Source of the DNA: Dasypus novemcinctus
Lineage: Eukaryota > Chordata > Mammalia > Cingulata > Dasypodidae
Direction of reading: 5' to 3'
DNA: 64,000 nt
NCBI RefSeq assembly: GCF_030445035.2
Contig: NC_080682.1
Coordinates: 29,370,770-29,434,769 of the forward strand
This document shows, piece after piece, positions 51,346-63,935 of the stretch (position 1 is its first letter; every line of letters starts with the position of its first letter). The translations under genes and the position numbers were made by a program. The notes under the pieces are model-generated. The model was given only the letters and a program-made list of their open reading frames with translations. It did no database searches and was not told where the DNA came from.

Positions 51346-52783
51346 TAGTAACACTTCCTAAAATAATAATCCAGTTGGCAAGATGATTCATTCTGCAGAT
51401 GGCAGTTAGTGTCTTTCCTCACCACCCCAGTGTTTGCTCAGTGGGTCCACATACAAATTGGTTATGTTGGCAGTATAGAAAATGAATAGTTTCAACATTA
51501 TCAATGTCCCTTTACCAAAGCAAGATCTACTTCTTGCTGAATATCTGCCACAATAAATGCCAATCTGAGCCCTTCTTACAGCAGTATTGCATATTTGTAG
51601 GCAGTGTGTACAGCAGATCTTTTCTATCATGAAATAGGTGAGATACATTCCTCATGGGAATAGATCTGTATTCCATATATGAATTTTCCTTCTATAACAG
51701 CAACAAATTTGCCAGTAATATTCAAGAATGCCTTGTACTGCATGTAACATCATCACTGAATGGGAAAGTTATTTAACTGAAAATAAAGTATGGTAATGTA
51801 CTGATGATCATGGAATTCCCTGGTGTTTCCATTTTATCTACCTCCCATAAACATCTAGCTAGACAGATTAATGCTATGGCCTAATGAAACAACAGTTAAC
51901 TAAGCTACTAGCTTTAATGCAATGATAGGTTGTCTCTCCCTTAGAATGCTTGGATTTGGCATTTAAAAATAAAATTGATAATAATCACTACTACTATTAC
52001 AATTACACCTAATAAATGAATTCTAAAAAAAATTTTCCTTCCATCTCCTGTGACACCACACTAACTGTATATTGAGATCCTACTGTTCAAGATAGGGGTA
52101 ATTCTACTGACTAAAATGTCATTTCCATTAAAATAGAAATTATGACTGTCCTCCAGCTTTTTGGAGACCCTAATACCGGTTTAAGAAGAGGAAGAAATGA
52201 AGATCACTCAACTGGCCAGGATGATTCTTCTATACTATTAAAAAAAAAAAATGGTGCTTTGACCATTGGGTCAAAGAGAAGCATGTCTGGACCCAGAGAT
52301 TTTAGTGGGTCAACAATCAGTATCTCCTTTTCCAAAAGTGATGAATAACAAAAAGCTAAGAAGTCTAATAAACAAAGGGTGAATAATACTTACATTCTTT
52401 GATTTGAAGGTGTGGAAACACACACAACAAATTAAAAACAAAACAGCCATAAACCAAGAAAATGAAGAAATCAGACTAGCCTGGATTCTGGCAAAGTGTA
52501 ATGGAAATTTTGAAATTGGCCTTATGACCAACTGTAGATCCATTCATATTTTTGTCATTTTTTTTTGTTTTCTTCTATTGTCTTATAGGAAGAGCACTAC
52601 TGATAGCTATATTTTCAATTTGAGTTTCAAGAGGGAGTAATGTGGAATTTATATCATCTGTTTGCAAAACAATAGTGATAGAATTTTGAGTTAGTCTTAT
52701 CATTTCAATGAACTTGAGAGAAGTATTTTTAAATGTGAATATTGAGGCCCTTTAGGGGCATAGAAGAGAAGGTGAATACTTAC
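51346..52783. other. Spacer with an unidentified antisense open frame
   Basis: No gene is identified. An 80-codon minus frame at 51406-51648 is cysteine-rich (CCTHCLQICNTAV, RSRSCFGKGT) and may be a scrap of a retroelement. I cannot assign it. The rest is AT-rich with no named repeat. Confidence 0.4.
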
Positions 52784-54052
52784 TGTGGTGGTTTGGAGTG
52801 ATGAATCCCAGAAAGACATGTTAAATTGAACCCGTTCCTCTAGGTATGAAGCCATTGGAATTAGTACATTTTGAGGAGGTTAGTTCAGTTAAGGTGTGAC
52901 TCACCTCAATCAGGAAGGAACTTATTCCTATTCTGGGAGTACTTTATAAATAAAAATGAAACTCAGAAAAAAGTGTCACAGGAAGAAATCAGAAGCTGAA
53001 ATTTAATGGAACTGCAAAGAGAATGGAGAGGTCAGAAGATGCCACCATATGCATTGTCATGTGACAGAGGAACTAAGGACCAAGGATCACCAGCTGTCAG
53101 CCCCAGAATTTTATGAGGCCTTTTTTTGGACTTTTTCCTATACTCAAAATGTGAGTGAATAAATTCCCAATGTTAAGACCAAGATTTTTCAAGATATTTG
53201 CCTGAGCAGCAAGGAAACTAAAACAGATTTTGGTAATGGGAGTGTGGGGTGCTGCTATTACGAATATCATAATTTGGAAATGGCTTTGGAATTAGGTATT
53301 GGTTAGAGGACAGAAGATCTGTGAAGGCTTAACAATGAATGAGAACTCTACAGAAAGTTTTCATCATCTTAGACAATACATAATTTGTCATGAACAGAAT
53401 GCTGGTAGAAATATGGATGCCAACAAGGCCTTAGAAGGAAATGATGAATGTGTTCTTGGAAACTAGAGGAAAGGCAATCCTTGTTTTAACATGGCAGAGA
53501 TCTTGTTAAATTGAGTTCTGATGTGAGATGGAAAACTGAACTTGAAAGCAATGAACTTAAATAATTAGCTGAGAAGTTTCCCAAGCTAAATGTTTAGCTT
53601 GGTTTCTCCTTGTTGCTTCAGGAAACTGAGAACTGAACCCCTGGGCACAAAGACAACAGAAAGGAAAGGTTTGGAAAATTCTGAGCTTATCCAGAATAGG
53701 GCCCCAGGTGAGGGTTTAATTGAATATAGAACCGGTCAGCAATTTCAAGGAAGTCAGAACTGAAAAGCTGTTATGATGGAGTGGTCTCTGGAAAGTCCTT
53801 CTCTTGGATCATTTGGAGCCTTGTGAACCACATGCCAAATCAACAAGGTATGAGCAGAAGCACTGCTAGCCTTGAATTAAAGGGACAGAGAAGAGACTGA
53901 TTGAAGGAAGAATCACTTCAAGGGAAGAACAATGGAAGCTGAGTTACTGAACAAAGATATCTTCTTGGGCCAAAAGTGGGCCCACACCTATGTATGGAAA
54001 AATGGGTTCACCTCAGTGCTTAGAGGGGATGGGCTTTCTATCCTGTTTTTCA
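52784..54052 (+). mobile_element. MaLR (ERVL-related) element: LTR plus partial interior
   Basis: The LTR at 52784-53225 (442 bases) runs from TGTGGTGGTTTGGAG to GGAAACTAAAACA, with an AATAAA-type signal near 53158. It is followed at 53226 by GATTTTGGTAATGGGAGTG, the tRNA-Leu-type primer region of MaLR elements. Non-coding MaLR-like interior continues to the SINE at 54053. No right LTR is visible. Old and incomplete. Confidence 0.75.
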
Positions 54053-54409
54053 GACCCCAGGCCTCCTTGACCCATGTGGAGCTGGCCCATGCACAGTGCT
54101 GATGCACGCGGGGAGTGCCATGCCACGTGGGGGTAGCCCCGTGTGAGGGAGCCCCACATGCAAGGAGTGCGCCCCGTAAAGAGAGCCGCCCAGCACGAAG
54201 GAAAGTTCAGCCTGCCCAGGAATGGCGCCACGGCACACACGGAGAGCTGACACAATAAGATGACACAACAATAAGAAACACAGATTCCTGTGCCACTGAC
54301 AACAACAGAAAGGGGACAAAGAAAAACACACAGCAAAACAGACACAGAGAACAGACAACTGGGACGAGCGGGGAGGGGAGAAGAATAAAATAAATAAACC
54401 TTTAAAAAA
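54053..54409 (+). mobile_element. DAS-type SINE, 5'-truncated, sense
   Basis: Begins mid-element at ACCCCAGGCCTCCTTGACCC, so the A and B boxes are missing. It ends AAATAAATAAACCTTTAAAAAA. Several CpGs survive. Confidence 0.9.
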
Positions 54410-54600
54410 GTGTTTATTACTTGCCTGGCATTACCCTAGGTGCTTCCTCAGTGTACAATCCATTCAATCCTTTTGAAATTGATACCCTTTTATACAAAAG
54501 AGGAACGTTTTGAAGAGTTTATTTGCAAGAGGTACCCAGCGAGTGGGTGGCATTAATAGAATCTAATTGGAATCCATGCAGTCAACTTCAGATTCTATTA
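54410..54600 (+). repeat. MIR-like relic
   Basis: CTGGCATTACCCTAGGTGCTT, then 'CAATCCATTCAATCCTTTTG', 'ATACAAAAGAGGAACG', 'AGAGTTTATTTGCAAGAGG', which follows the MIR 3' half. Diverged. Confidence 0.55.
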
Positions 54601-56206
54601 TTTACTCTTGAATTACATACTACCTCTTTCCAGCAAAAAGAAAACCAATTGCCAATAAGCATTATATACAGAGGTTTGCCCTCATTAAAAGTATTAGCCC
54701 TGAAACTAATTTGTGAAAAGGCACATTATTTGACATCAGAAAATATAAAATTCTTATTTTGTCAATTATGTCTAATTCTGCCTTCCTTGCAGGAAAGTTA
54801 GGGATGGGTATACTAAGTTCCATCCAGTGGAAACCAGAGAACGGTGACTAACTACTGTCTCCAAATATTAAGTGTAGCAAAAGAATTGAGATGGAATACC
54901 TACCAACTCCTGGCTAATGAAAAAAGCTAAGGATAAAAAATTGACAAGTATTCTCCTGGTATGAGGAAGGCATGCAGGAATCCAACAAGAAAAGTTGCTC
55001 TGTTACAAAGGTAGGGAGGAGGAAAGAAAATAAAATGGAAGCTAAACTTAATCTAAAGTAAGGTGATCATATTGGGCTGAAACTTGTGGTTCATGATTGG
55101 AACAGTCCTCCCCAAAAAGTGCATGAATGGGAACTGAAATTGGGAAATGTTAAATCATTTAATGTGGCAATATGGGAGGCGAAATTTTTATTTTTATTTG
55201 ATATGAAATGTTTTTTTAATTCTTGTTTATAATATTCACTGATAAGTGAGGTTTGTCTATGCAGGGATTCCCATAGTATCTGAGAAGATATAATATAAAT
55301 AAAATAATCTTAAATTTCTGAAAAGCCAAAATTTCCTTTTTCTTCAAAATATTACACCAGGAGAGCAAATTCCTACCCCTACAAAGCAAACTAGTACATC
55401 CTAAATATGAGAAAATACATAAACTATATTCAGATGGTATTAAAAAGAGCTAGGATATGCTAAAAAGTATATTCAGAAGAATCATGGGAGGTAGAGTAGA
55501 AAAAAAGAAAACAATAGATGAAACATTTTCCTACAGGCAATACCAGCAATTAAGAGTTTGTCTTCTTCTAGGACATGAATTTTGAATATTTGGGTAATGA
55601 AAAGTACATGAATTTATATTCCAGTTAGAGTTTGCAGAGAATGTCTGATGTATTATGAAAGAGTTATTTGGAGAAACACAACATTAATTATAAACAGGAG
55701 CATTTAGCTAACAATTTTGATGTGAGGAGGGAGAAGAGAAATCCCCACAGGGAAGAAGTGATTGCTTCCTCTATAAAGAACACTGGCTAATTTAAAAGCA
55801 AATGGGTATAGATGTTAAATAATTTAGATTAAAAAATGTAAAAACTTCATTAGAGAGAAAGAAGCAACTTTAAAAAAACTGAATAAGGTAAGTATATACT
55901 ATCAATATTTTGATATTCTATTTCAATTCAGAACTATTCTTTTTAATTTGAGCACCAAGATTCATTAAATAAGGTCTTACACTTGAAATTGTAAGTATAT
56001 TTTGATTGGAGAAAGTGCTCAGTATCCAATAATTTGGCACTGATATAATTCAATGGTGCTAATATTATCTATACCATAAAACTTGCAAGGACTCCCTGAG
56101 AAGGTGACATCTGATTTAGATCCTAAATAGAAAGATTAGTCATGTGAAAAACTTCTAAGCAAAAGAAAAAAATGTTAAAGTCTCCACACTGTACCTTCTT
56201 AGAAGC
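54601..56206. other. Intergenic sequence, nothing recognised
   Basis: AT-rich, without receptor motifs or named repeats. Confidence 0.45.
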
Positions 56207-56412
56207 TGATTAGTCAGCCAAAGGGGTGCTGATGAAAAATACCAGAAATTGGTTGGTTTTTATAAAGGGTATTTATTTGGAGCAAGAGCTTACAGATACC
56301 ACATCATAAAGTGTAAGTTATTTCCCTCACAAAAGTCTACTGTTACATATTGGAGCAAGATGGCTGCTGACGTCTGTGAGAGTTCAGACTTCCTGGGTTC
56401 CTCTGGGCTCAT
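56207..56412 (-). mobile_element. Partial antisense LTR, same family as 47737-48209
   Basis: TGATTAGTCAGCCAAAGG, GAAATTGGTTGGTTTTTAT and GTATTTATTTGGAGC are shared with the 47737 element, in the same order. Only the 3'-end side of the LTR remains. Confidence 0.65.
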
Positions 56413-58317
56413 CAACTCTGTTTTCTCTGCAAGGACAGTTGTAGACTATGAGATGAACAAAAGCCTAAAGAAGAACTGAATGTATGGGTAAAAAATGAGC
56501 AGAGAATATTAGCAGATGAGGGTAAAAAAATAGACAAAGACAAATTATACAGCAGTTCATAACTCATGAGAAGGAATTTGAATTTTATTTCATACATTAG
56601 GAACTGATGAAGGTATTTTCAACAGAGCAGCAAAATGATGGGCTTTTCATCTTTTAAATGCTCATACTGTGTTTTCTGAGCAGAATCAACTGTGGTGGGG
56701 TGAGGCTATTACAGTAATCCCAGGACTGAGAAGATAGATTGAACTAGGAGTTAGCATTGGAGATGAAGCAGCAGCACATTTTAAAGCTTCAGAAACAGTG
56801 AGTTATATGCCGTAGACAGTTTGGCTTTTACCAATTTCCAAGAGTTTGAAATTTGGTCACTTAAAATGTCAAATCATGCAAATCAATCTCCACCAGTTTA
56901 CTTCACTCTAATGACAGGATTATGGTACACCACATATGAAAGGTTGATAGAATGATATTGGGTGGAAGGGATAAATCACCCTGAATGTCTCACATCTTTG
57001 AGACTCTTTTGAGAAATATCTAATAGAAAACTTGATCCAAATTCAAAAGGAAGATAAACAAAATGAAGTTTATTATTATAAATGTAGATGAGACATCAGT
57101 TAATAAGACTGTATTGAATTAGTGTTGGCTTTTCTCAAGCAATAAAATAACATGATTAGTTAATACAAATAGCAGGTAGTAGGCATGGGTGATATGGGTG
57201 GGGGACAACTCTGAGGAGAGATAATACTGTTTTACATAGTTGTGTTAAAAATTTGGAGAACAATTAGAACAAATATATTAAGGAAATTTGACAGGATCTT
57301 TAAGCAGAAATAATTACCTGATTGCTATTTGTGGTTACTAATTTAAAACATAGCAATATGTGTATTTTTTTGGAACATTATTCAGATGTTCTTGCTCATG
57401 GTCAGAAAACCAAATGATTGTCTTTAAAAAAGACTCTACATTTATTGTGGTGAGAATGTAGGAAAAGAGTGTCAGAGGTAGTTATTGGAAGTTATTTTAA
57501 TATGAAACTTTGATTCTAACCCAGCAAAGAGTGCAATATTAATAAAATTGAGTAATATAAAATAAATGTGTTGGATAAATGTCTTCAGGTATAGATTAAT
57601 AAATGCTAAACATAATAGTTACCATATCAATGATGGTGATAAGGAAAGCTTTGTAAAGGAATACCTGGTTTAAATGGCTTACAATTTAATTTAAAAGATG
57701 AGATATGTACAAAGCAAAAATGTAGAAACTTTATTCCTTAGCAACAATGAAAGGAGAAACAATTCTAATTGAATATATGGTAAGAATGATTAAAACTCTG
57801 TATAAATTAAAGCAAAAGTTAAACAAAAAATTTCAAGGGTATAGTTAAGATTTAAAGGATGAACAGTAATAGAAATAGAGAGATTACTTTCTGATAGGGG
57901 AGGGTGAATGAGCAAATCCTGGGGTAAAAGAAAATGAGGGGGAGAGGAAATGGATCATGATTCTGTATTTGACTGGGAGAAAATATTCCACGGTATTACC
58001 CTTCTCACACTATAAATTGAATAAAAATATACAGTTCTGGATCTTCTTAGTATGATTAGAATTCAAATCAAGTATTACAAATCTATTACGTTCATTTAAT
58101 TGATTAAATTGATTTTATCTACAGATGAATTCACTGCTCCTGGCTTCACATCAAATATCTCAGAATCAAAGAAACCAAGTGTCAGGAAGGAACTGAGAAA
58201 TTATGAGTCCAATGCTAATGGCCTAATCAAATTATAAAAGAGGAAAATGCAGCCAAGAAATGTAAATACATGGATAGAAAATGAATTGAAAATTACAGAA
58301 TTAAATCTCAGTACCAT
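56413..58317. other. Intergenic sequence upstream of the second OR10AG1-like pseudogene
   Basis: AT-rich; no gene or named repeat. Receptor similarity starts at the ATG at 58318. Confidence 0.45.
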
Positions 58318-59228
58318 GAAGGAATTTGTTCTCTTGGACTTTTCTGATGTTTCCAATATCAACTGGTTTCTTTTTGGAGTATTCTTGGTCATCTACATGA
58401 TTATCCTTATGGGCAGTGGCATAATACTTCTAATAGCAAGAGTAATTTCCACACTTCAGAACCCCTGCATTTTTTTTCTCAGCGAATTTTCCTTTCTAGA
58501 AATATGTTATGTGTCTGTTACCATTTCTAGAATGCTCATGGATATTTGGACCCAGAAAGGCAATTTTTCTTTTTTTGCCTGTGCTACACAAATGTGCTTC
58601 AACCTTATGTTTGTATGTTGGGAGCCACAGAGTGCCTTTTTCTGGCAGTGGTGGCCTATGACCACTATGTGACCATTTGTAACCCACTGAGCTATCCTCT
58701 AGTCATGAATCCAAAGATGTATATCCAGCTGATGGCTGGCTCATGGATCAGTAGAATTCCAACCAAAATAAGGGAGACATGCCAGATTCTCTCTCTGCCC
58801 TTTTGTGCATCTCACCAAGTCAACCACTTCTTCTGTGACTTACCCCCCATTCTCAAAGTGGCCTGTGGGGACATTTCTGTGAATGAAATGGTGGTCTATA
58901 TATTTGCTGTATCATCACTGTTCCCTTTCTGTTGATCCTTGTGTCCTAGGGCAGAATTATCTCAACCATCGTCAAGTTGTCATCAAACACAGGACAGACC
59001 AAAGCCTTTCCACCTGCTCTTCTCACTTCATAGTTGTAATTTTATTCTATGGATCAGCTACTATCACCTATTTAAAACCAAAATCAAATCAGTCTGAAGG
59101 AATAGATAAGCTGCTCTATTTTCTACACCATTTTGACCCCAATGTTTAATCCTATGATATAGTCTGGGGAACAAAGATGTGACAGAGGCATTGAGAAAAT
59201 CCCTTTCCAAATCATTACCACTGTAAGA
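58318..59228 (+). pseudogene. Olfactory receptor pseudogene, OR10AG1-like
   Basis: Odorant GPCR of near-normal length (about 300 codons). From the ATG at 58318 it reads MKEFVLLDFSDVSNINWFLFGVF, ICYVSVTISRMLMDIWTQKGNFSFFACATQMCF (TM2-TM3, nearly the human OR10AG1 sequence), then shifts frame near 58610 to GATECLFLAVVAYDHYVTICNPLSYPLVMN. His replaces Arg in the DRY motif. It continues IRETCQILSLPFCASHQVNHFFCDLPPILKVACGDISVNE (EL2). After a second frameshift and a stop near 58950 it resumes as LSTCSSHFIVVILFYGSATITYLKPK, with a degraded TM7. It is the least-decayed receptor in the window but still clearly dead. No other OR lies nearby. Confidence 0.94.
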
Positions 59229-60145
59229 TGCCTGGACTAACAAATTATTGCTTCATGTATTTAACTCACATGTAGCTTTAACTGAAACCTACCTTTCAAT
59301 CTTGTATTTCATTTGTAAATAGACTTATGACACCACTTTCTTTTTATGGACTCATGTCCTCAGACTAATGCCAATTTTGTTACTTTATTTTGAAATGCTA
59401 CTTTTTAAAGAGAAATCTTCCCCCACACTATAAACTGGTAAATTGAGATAGATACCTAAAGAAGTTGATGACATATATATTATGTCCTATAATTGAAATC
59501 ATGATATTTCTCATTCCTGTTTGGAAATCTTTCTAAAAACCAAATTCTTTAATTGAAATTTAAATAAAACATTAAAATACTCTTTAGGCTGTACAGAATT
59601 ATTACTGGACAATTTTTTCATGGAAATAAAAGCATGAATTAAGAGGAATAAATGTATAAGAACAAATAATTTTTAAATGAGTGTTCAGCAATGGTTATTG
59701 TAGCACCATATGGCTAAGTATAAAATGGGTAATATGAAAGCTCATGTTGTTAAATACTTTAATATATCTGATGTGTATTGTTGTGAATTCTTCTGCACTA
59801 CAAGGGGTAGCCTATATAGTATTCTTAAGGATGAAAGAACAAAGGAGAGTTTTCTTAGCTATCCCAACTGAGACCAAACTTTGAATATGTCTAGAAAATA
59901 TCACAGAGAGCATGGAAGAAACTTTCCACCTCAGGTCAGTCCAAATTGCTGACCCACAGATTTGTGAACAATTAAATGTACTTTTTAAAATCAGGGTTTA
60001 GCAAAGGTTTTCTGTAAAAAACAGCTAGTTAACATTTTTCCATTTTTGTATTATTTGAAATTATAAATATGGGATAATCAGGGAGAATATATTTTAATGA
60101 AATCAAATATATATAAAACTTGAAAGAAAATACACAGTAACTGTG
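59229..60145. other. Intergenic sequence, nothing recognised
   Basis: AT-rich 3' flank of the OR pseudogene. No repeat identified. Confidence 0.45.
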
Positions 60146-60852
60146 TGTGGCAGTTTGAAAGTATTTTAGGAATCTCAAAAAGGAAAAGATTACTGCACGA
60201 ATCCATTCCTGTGGATGTGGGGCTCTTTTGACTGGAATACATCAGTTAGACATGAGTTAGATTGGGACTCTGTCCTTTTTCTGGAGCTTTATACATATAG
60301 AGACACAGAGAGAGATACACAGAAAAAGGAAGCTGCCGTTTTGGATTCTGCCGTGTGAGAGAAAGGAGAAAGTAGAGAATCACCTATAGCTGTAGAAAGA
60401 CAGAAATACACTAAGAGGTAGAGTGATTTCCCACTGTCTAGAATCAGCAGAGTTCAGAGGCACAGAAAGAGGCCCATGAAGGCCTGGGCCCATGGAGCAG
60501 CTCAAGGCTGAAGAGAGGATCCATGTGCCTGAGAGCCTACAGGTCGACTTAGGAAAAATTGGAGCAGCTGAGATGGAGAAATGAGGCCCAGAAGACAGCT
60601 GAGCTCCTGGAAACTTTAGATCCTGTAGGGGAAGGCAGGGACCATGACAGAGATCAGCTAACATGTTATCATGTGGCAGGGAAAAAGGAAGAACAGTAGT
60701 TGACTTTACTAAGAAAGCATCTCTAATGGTACCTTGATTTGGACATCTCATAGCTCCATATTTTTAAGCTTTTAGCATAAAGAAAATTTCCATTATAATA
60801 AGTCAACCCATTTATGGCACTTTACATTGGCAGATACTGACAAACTAAGACA
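60146..60852 (+). mobile_element. Probable LTR, class III/MaLR-like
   Basis: Runs from TGTGGCAGTTTGAAA to GACAAACTAAGACA (707 bases), with TG..CA ends and an ending like MaLR and related LTRs. The middle is purine-rich and contains the antisense frame 60380-60751, which I take as chance. A target duplication was not seen. A non-autonomous element of another type is possible. Confidence 0.5.
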
Positions 60853-61036
60853 GTTTATACAGTTTTCCTCCTTCATATTATTCTTGATGGCTTTTATATT
60901 TTAATCTACTATGCTCTGAAGAGAGCCTATCTTCCAAGCAGGGAATTTTGTTTTCTAAAAGAAAAAAATGAGATGTTTTCAGATATGCATGAAATTAGAA
61001 AATCTAGCACATATAGTCATTCCAAAAAGGTATCTA

Positions 61037-61408
61037 GGGAAACGGACTTTGGCCCAGTGGTTAGGGCGTCCGTCTACCATATGGGAGGTCCGCGGTTCAA
61101 ACCCCGGGCCTCCTTGACCCGTGTGGAGCTGGCCATGCGCAGTGCTGATGCGCGCAAGGAGTGCCGTGCCACGCAAGGGTGTCCCCCGCGTGGGGGAGCC
61201 CCACGCGCAAGGAGTGCGCCCGTGAGGAAAGCCGCCCAGCGTGAAAAGAAAGAGCAGCCTGCCCAGGAATGGCGCCGCCCACACTTCCCGTGCCGCTGAC
61301 GACAACAGAAGCGGACAAAGAAACAAGACGCAGCAAATAGACACCAAGAACAGACAACCAGGGGAGGGGGGGAATTAAATAAATAAATAAATCTTTAAAA
61401 AAAAAAAA
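61037..61408 (+). mobile_element. DAS-type SINE, sense, youngest-looking copy
   Basis: Starts GGGAAACGGACTTTGGCCCAG, with B box GGTTCAAACCCC. Most CpGs are intact (GTCCGCGG, GATGCGCGC, CCCCCGCGTG). It ends AATAAATAAATAAATCTTT plus a long A run. The 13-base target duplication AAAAAGGTATCTA (61024-61036 and about 61409-61421) is perfect. Preserved CpGs and duplication point to recent insertion. Confidence 0.96.
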
Positions 61409-61421
61409 AAAAAGGTATCTA

Positions 61422-62119
61422 AATTATACTTTACAATGTAGGAAAACATAAAAAAGGTTTTAAAAGACTATGAATGAGATATGGTTTAAAAGATTTAGTC
61501 GAGAATGTTGAATAATAGTTCAAAAATGCAAACTAGCATAATGTATGTCTGTTTAAAAATTTAGAGTAAGAGTCTTACTGGGCTGTGATGGCAGGAATGT
61601 GGCATAATGAGAGTACTCATGGATCTATCGCCCCTCAAAAACACTGAAAGATCAGAAGAAATGGAAAATAGTCAAAGGGCTGCAGTAACTGTGTGAACAC
61701 CAAATCAAAGAAAAATGTAATTTAAAATCAGTAAGAAAACTGTGCTGTGCCTTTAGTTGCTCTTTTCCCATTCCCTCCTGAGCTTGGAACATCCTGAGCT
61801 CATATTCCCAGTAGGGATCCTAGGTTCTGGAGGTGTCAGAATAACCCAAGTGTGTCTATTGGAGTGTATGTATATTTATACCAGTACCACCAGAGAAAGC
61901 CAGAAAAATTGATGCAGGATGCTCATCCTGGTTTACCAGCTTCAGAAGTTTCTCTGAATAGTGGAAGCAGGACCTCTTCTTTGTAAAAGCATTCAGAAAA
62001 TTAGAAATAGAATGGTAAATGGAACTCTGTATGTATATATACATACACACACACACATATACATATCTATCTATCTATCTATCTACCTACATATCACACA
62101 CACCCACACACACCACACA
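61422..62119. other. Spacer with simple repeats
   Basis: No gene. It has a CA tract near 62040-62060, a (TATC)n run at about 62062-62088 and another CA-rich run near 62095-62125. Confidence 0.6.
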
Positions 62120-63935
62120 CATCTAAGCTTTCCTCTTTAGTTCTGGAACAAGACAAGGGTACTCACTTCTTTCATTACTGGCTAAAAAGTTTTTGTGAGA
62201 GAAATTAGGCAAGAAAAGAAATAATAGCATGAATATTTGAAAGGAAAAAGTGAAACTGTCTTATTCACAGATCATAAGACCATACTTTAGAAAATCCCAA
62301 AGAATCCATAAGAAAACTACTAGTACTAATAAATAAATTTGGCAATGTGGTGAAGTAAAATATCGATACAAAGACTCAATTCTGTTTTTATATACAACCA
62401 ATGAATCATCTAAAAGGGAAATCAATAAAATGATTCCATTTAAAATAACATTCAAAAGGATTAATATCTAAGAATAAATTTAAATAAGTATGTAAAAGAC
62501 TTATCTACTAGGAGAAAAAAAGAAAGAAAGAAAAAAAAAACCTTGCTGAATAAAATTAAAGCTAAAAAGTAGAAAGGCATCTCATGGTCATGGAATGGAA
62601 GACTTAATGTTTCTAAGATGTCAACACTAACCAAATCTATTTTCAGATTTAATACAGTCTGAATAAATATCCCAGCAGCCTTTTATTTTTTCAGAAATGG
62701 AAATGTCAGCCTTAAATTTAAATGAAAAGGCAAGTGGCCACAGATAGCCAATGCCAGCTTGGAAAAAGAAGAAAAAAGAACAAATTTGGAAGGTACTTAC
62801 TTCCAATATTCAAAACATTGGAAAGCTGTAGTAAACAAAACAGTATGCTACTGGAATAAAGACCAATAGACCAATATGACTGAGAGTTTAAAAATGACCT
62901 CTCACAGCTATGGGCAGCTGATTTTCAACAAGGAGGTCAAGTCTACTCAACTAGGAGAGAATAATCTCTTCAACAAGTGGTGCTGTGAAAACTGGATATC
63001 CCCACGCAAAAGAATGAAATGGGACACTTACCTCATACTATATACAAAAACTTAAAGTGGATCATCATTCTAAATATAAAAACTAAAAACTTAAGAAGAA
63101 AACATGGGTGAAAGTCATCAGGACATTGTTTCTAGCAATAGATTCATGAATATGACACCAAAGACACGAGCAAAGAAGAATAGATTAACTTCATCAAAAT
63201 TAAAATATCTTATCAAGACATTATTAAGAAAGCAAAAAGACTATTTAGAGACTTGGAGAAAATATTTATAAATCATGTCCAGAATATATAAGGAAATCCT
63301 AAAATATAACATGAAAAAGACAAACATTCCAACTGAAAAAATGAGTAAAAACGTTTGAATGCACATTTCTTCAAAGAATGTACACAAATGACCTATATGC
63401 ACATGAAAAGATGCTCAATATCATTAGCCAGTACCAAATACAAATCCAAACTAAAATGAGAGACCAATTCACAGAAAATAAGATGGCTCTTTTTACTAAA
63501 ATGGAAAATAGTAAGTGTTGGTGAGGATGCAGAGTATTGGGAATCCTCATTGAATGTTGGTGGGAAGGTAAAATGGAGCCTTTGTGAAACACAGCCCAGC
63601 AGGTTCTCAGAAAGTTAAAAATAGAATTACTATATGACGCAAAAATTCCCTTCTTGGTACATGACTGATAGAATTTAAATAAGGACCCAAACACATATCT
63701 GTAGAAAAATGGTCATAATGGGATTGTTCTCAGTGCCAAAAGGAAATAGAAGATAAACAAATAGATGGAGGAAATAAAAAACAAAACACAGTTTTAAAAA
63801 ATTATACAGCTAAATCCAAATATATCAGTGAGTACTGAATGAAATATACTTGAATACTACAATTAAGAAGTAGATAATGGATTTAAAATTGAGTCAAATA
63901 TATGCTATCTACCTGACTACAACTTTAAGATAAAA
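62120..63935 (+). mobile_element. Old L1 ORF2 3' part, sense
   Basis: The order follows ORF2 from the RT domain on: GGAACAAGACAAGGGTACTCAC (62140), GACCATACTTTAGAAAATCCC, AATGATTCCATTTAAAATAAC, GGTCATGGAATGGAAGACTTAATG, AGTATGCTACTGGAATAAAGACC, TTCAACAAGGAGGTCAAG..CTACTCAACTAGG, then the C-terminal end near 63500-63700 (GGTGAGGATGCAGAGTATTGGGAATCC). Heavily mutated; L1M-like age. It probably continues past the window end. Confidence 0.85.

Noticed and set aside
60380-60751. 123-codon minus frame
   Set aside because: It lies inside a probable LTR, has no domain and runs opposite to the element.
61060-61110. tRNA gene suggested by A and B boxes
   Set aside because: The boxes belong to the tRNA-derived head of a DAS SINE with a long body and A tail. 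It is not a tRNA gene.
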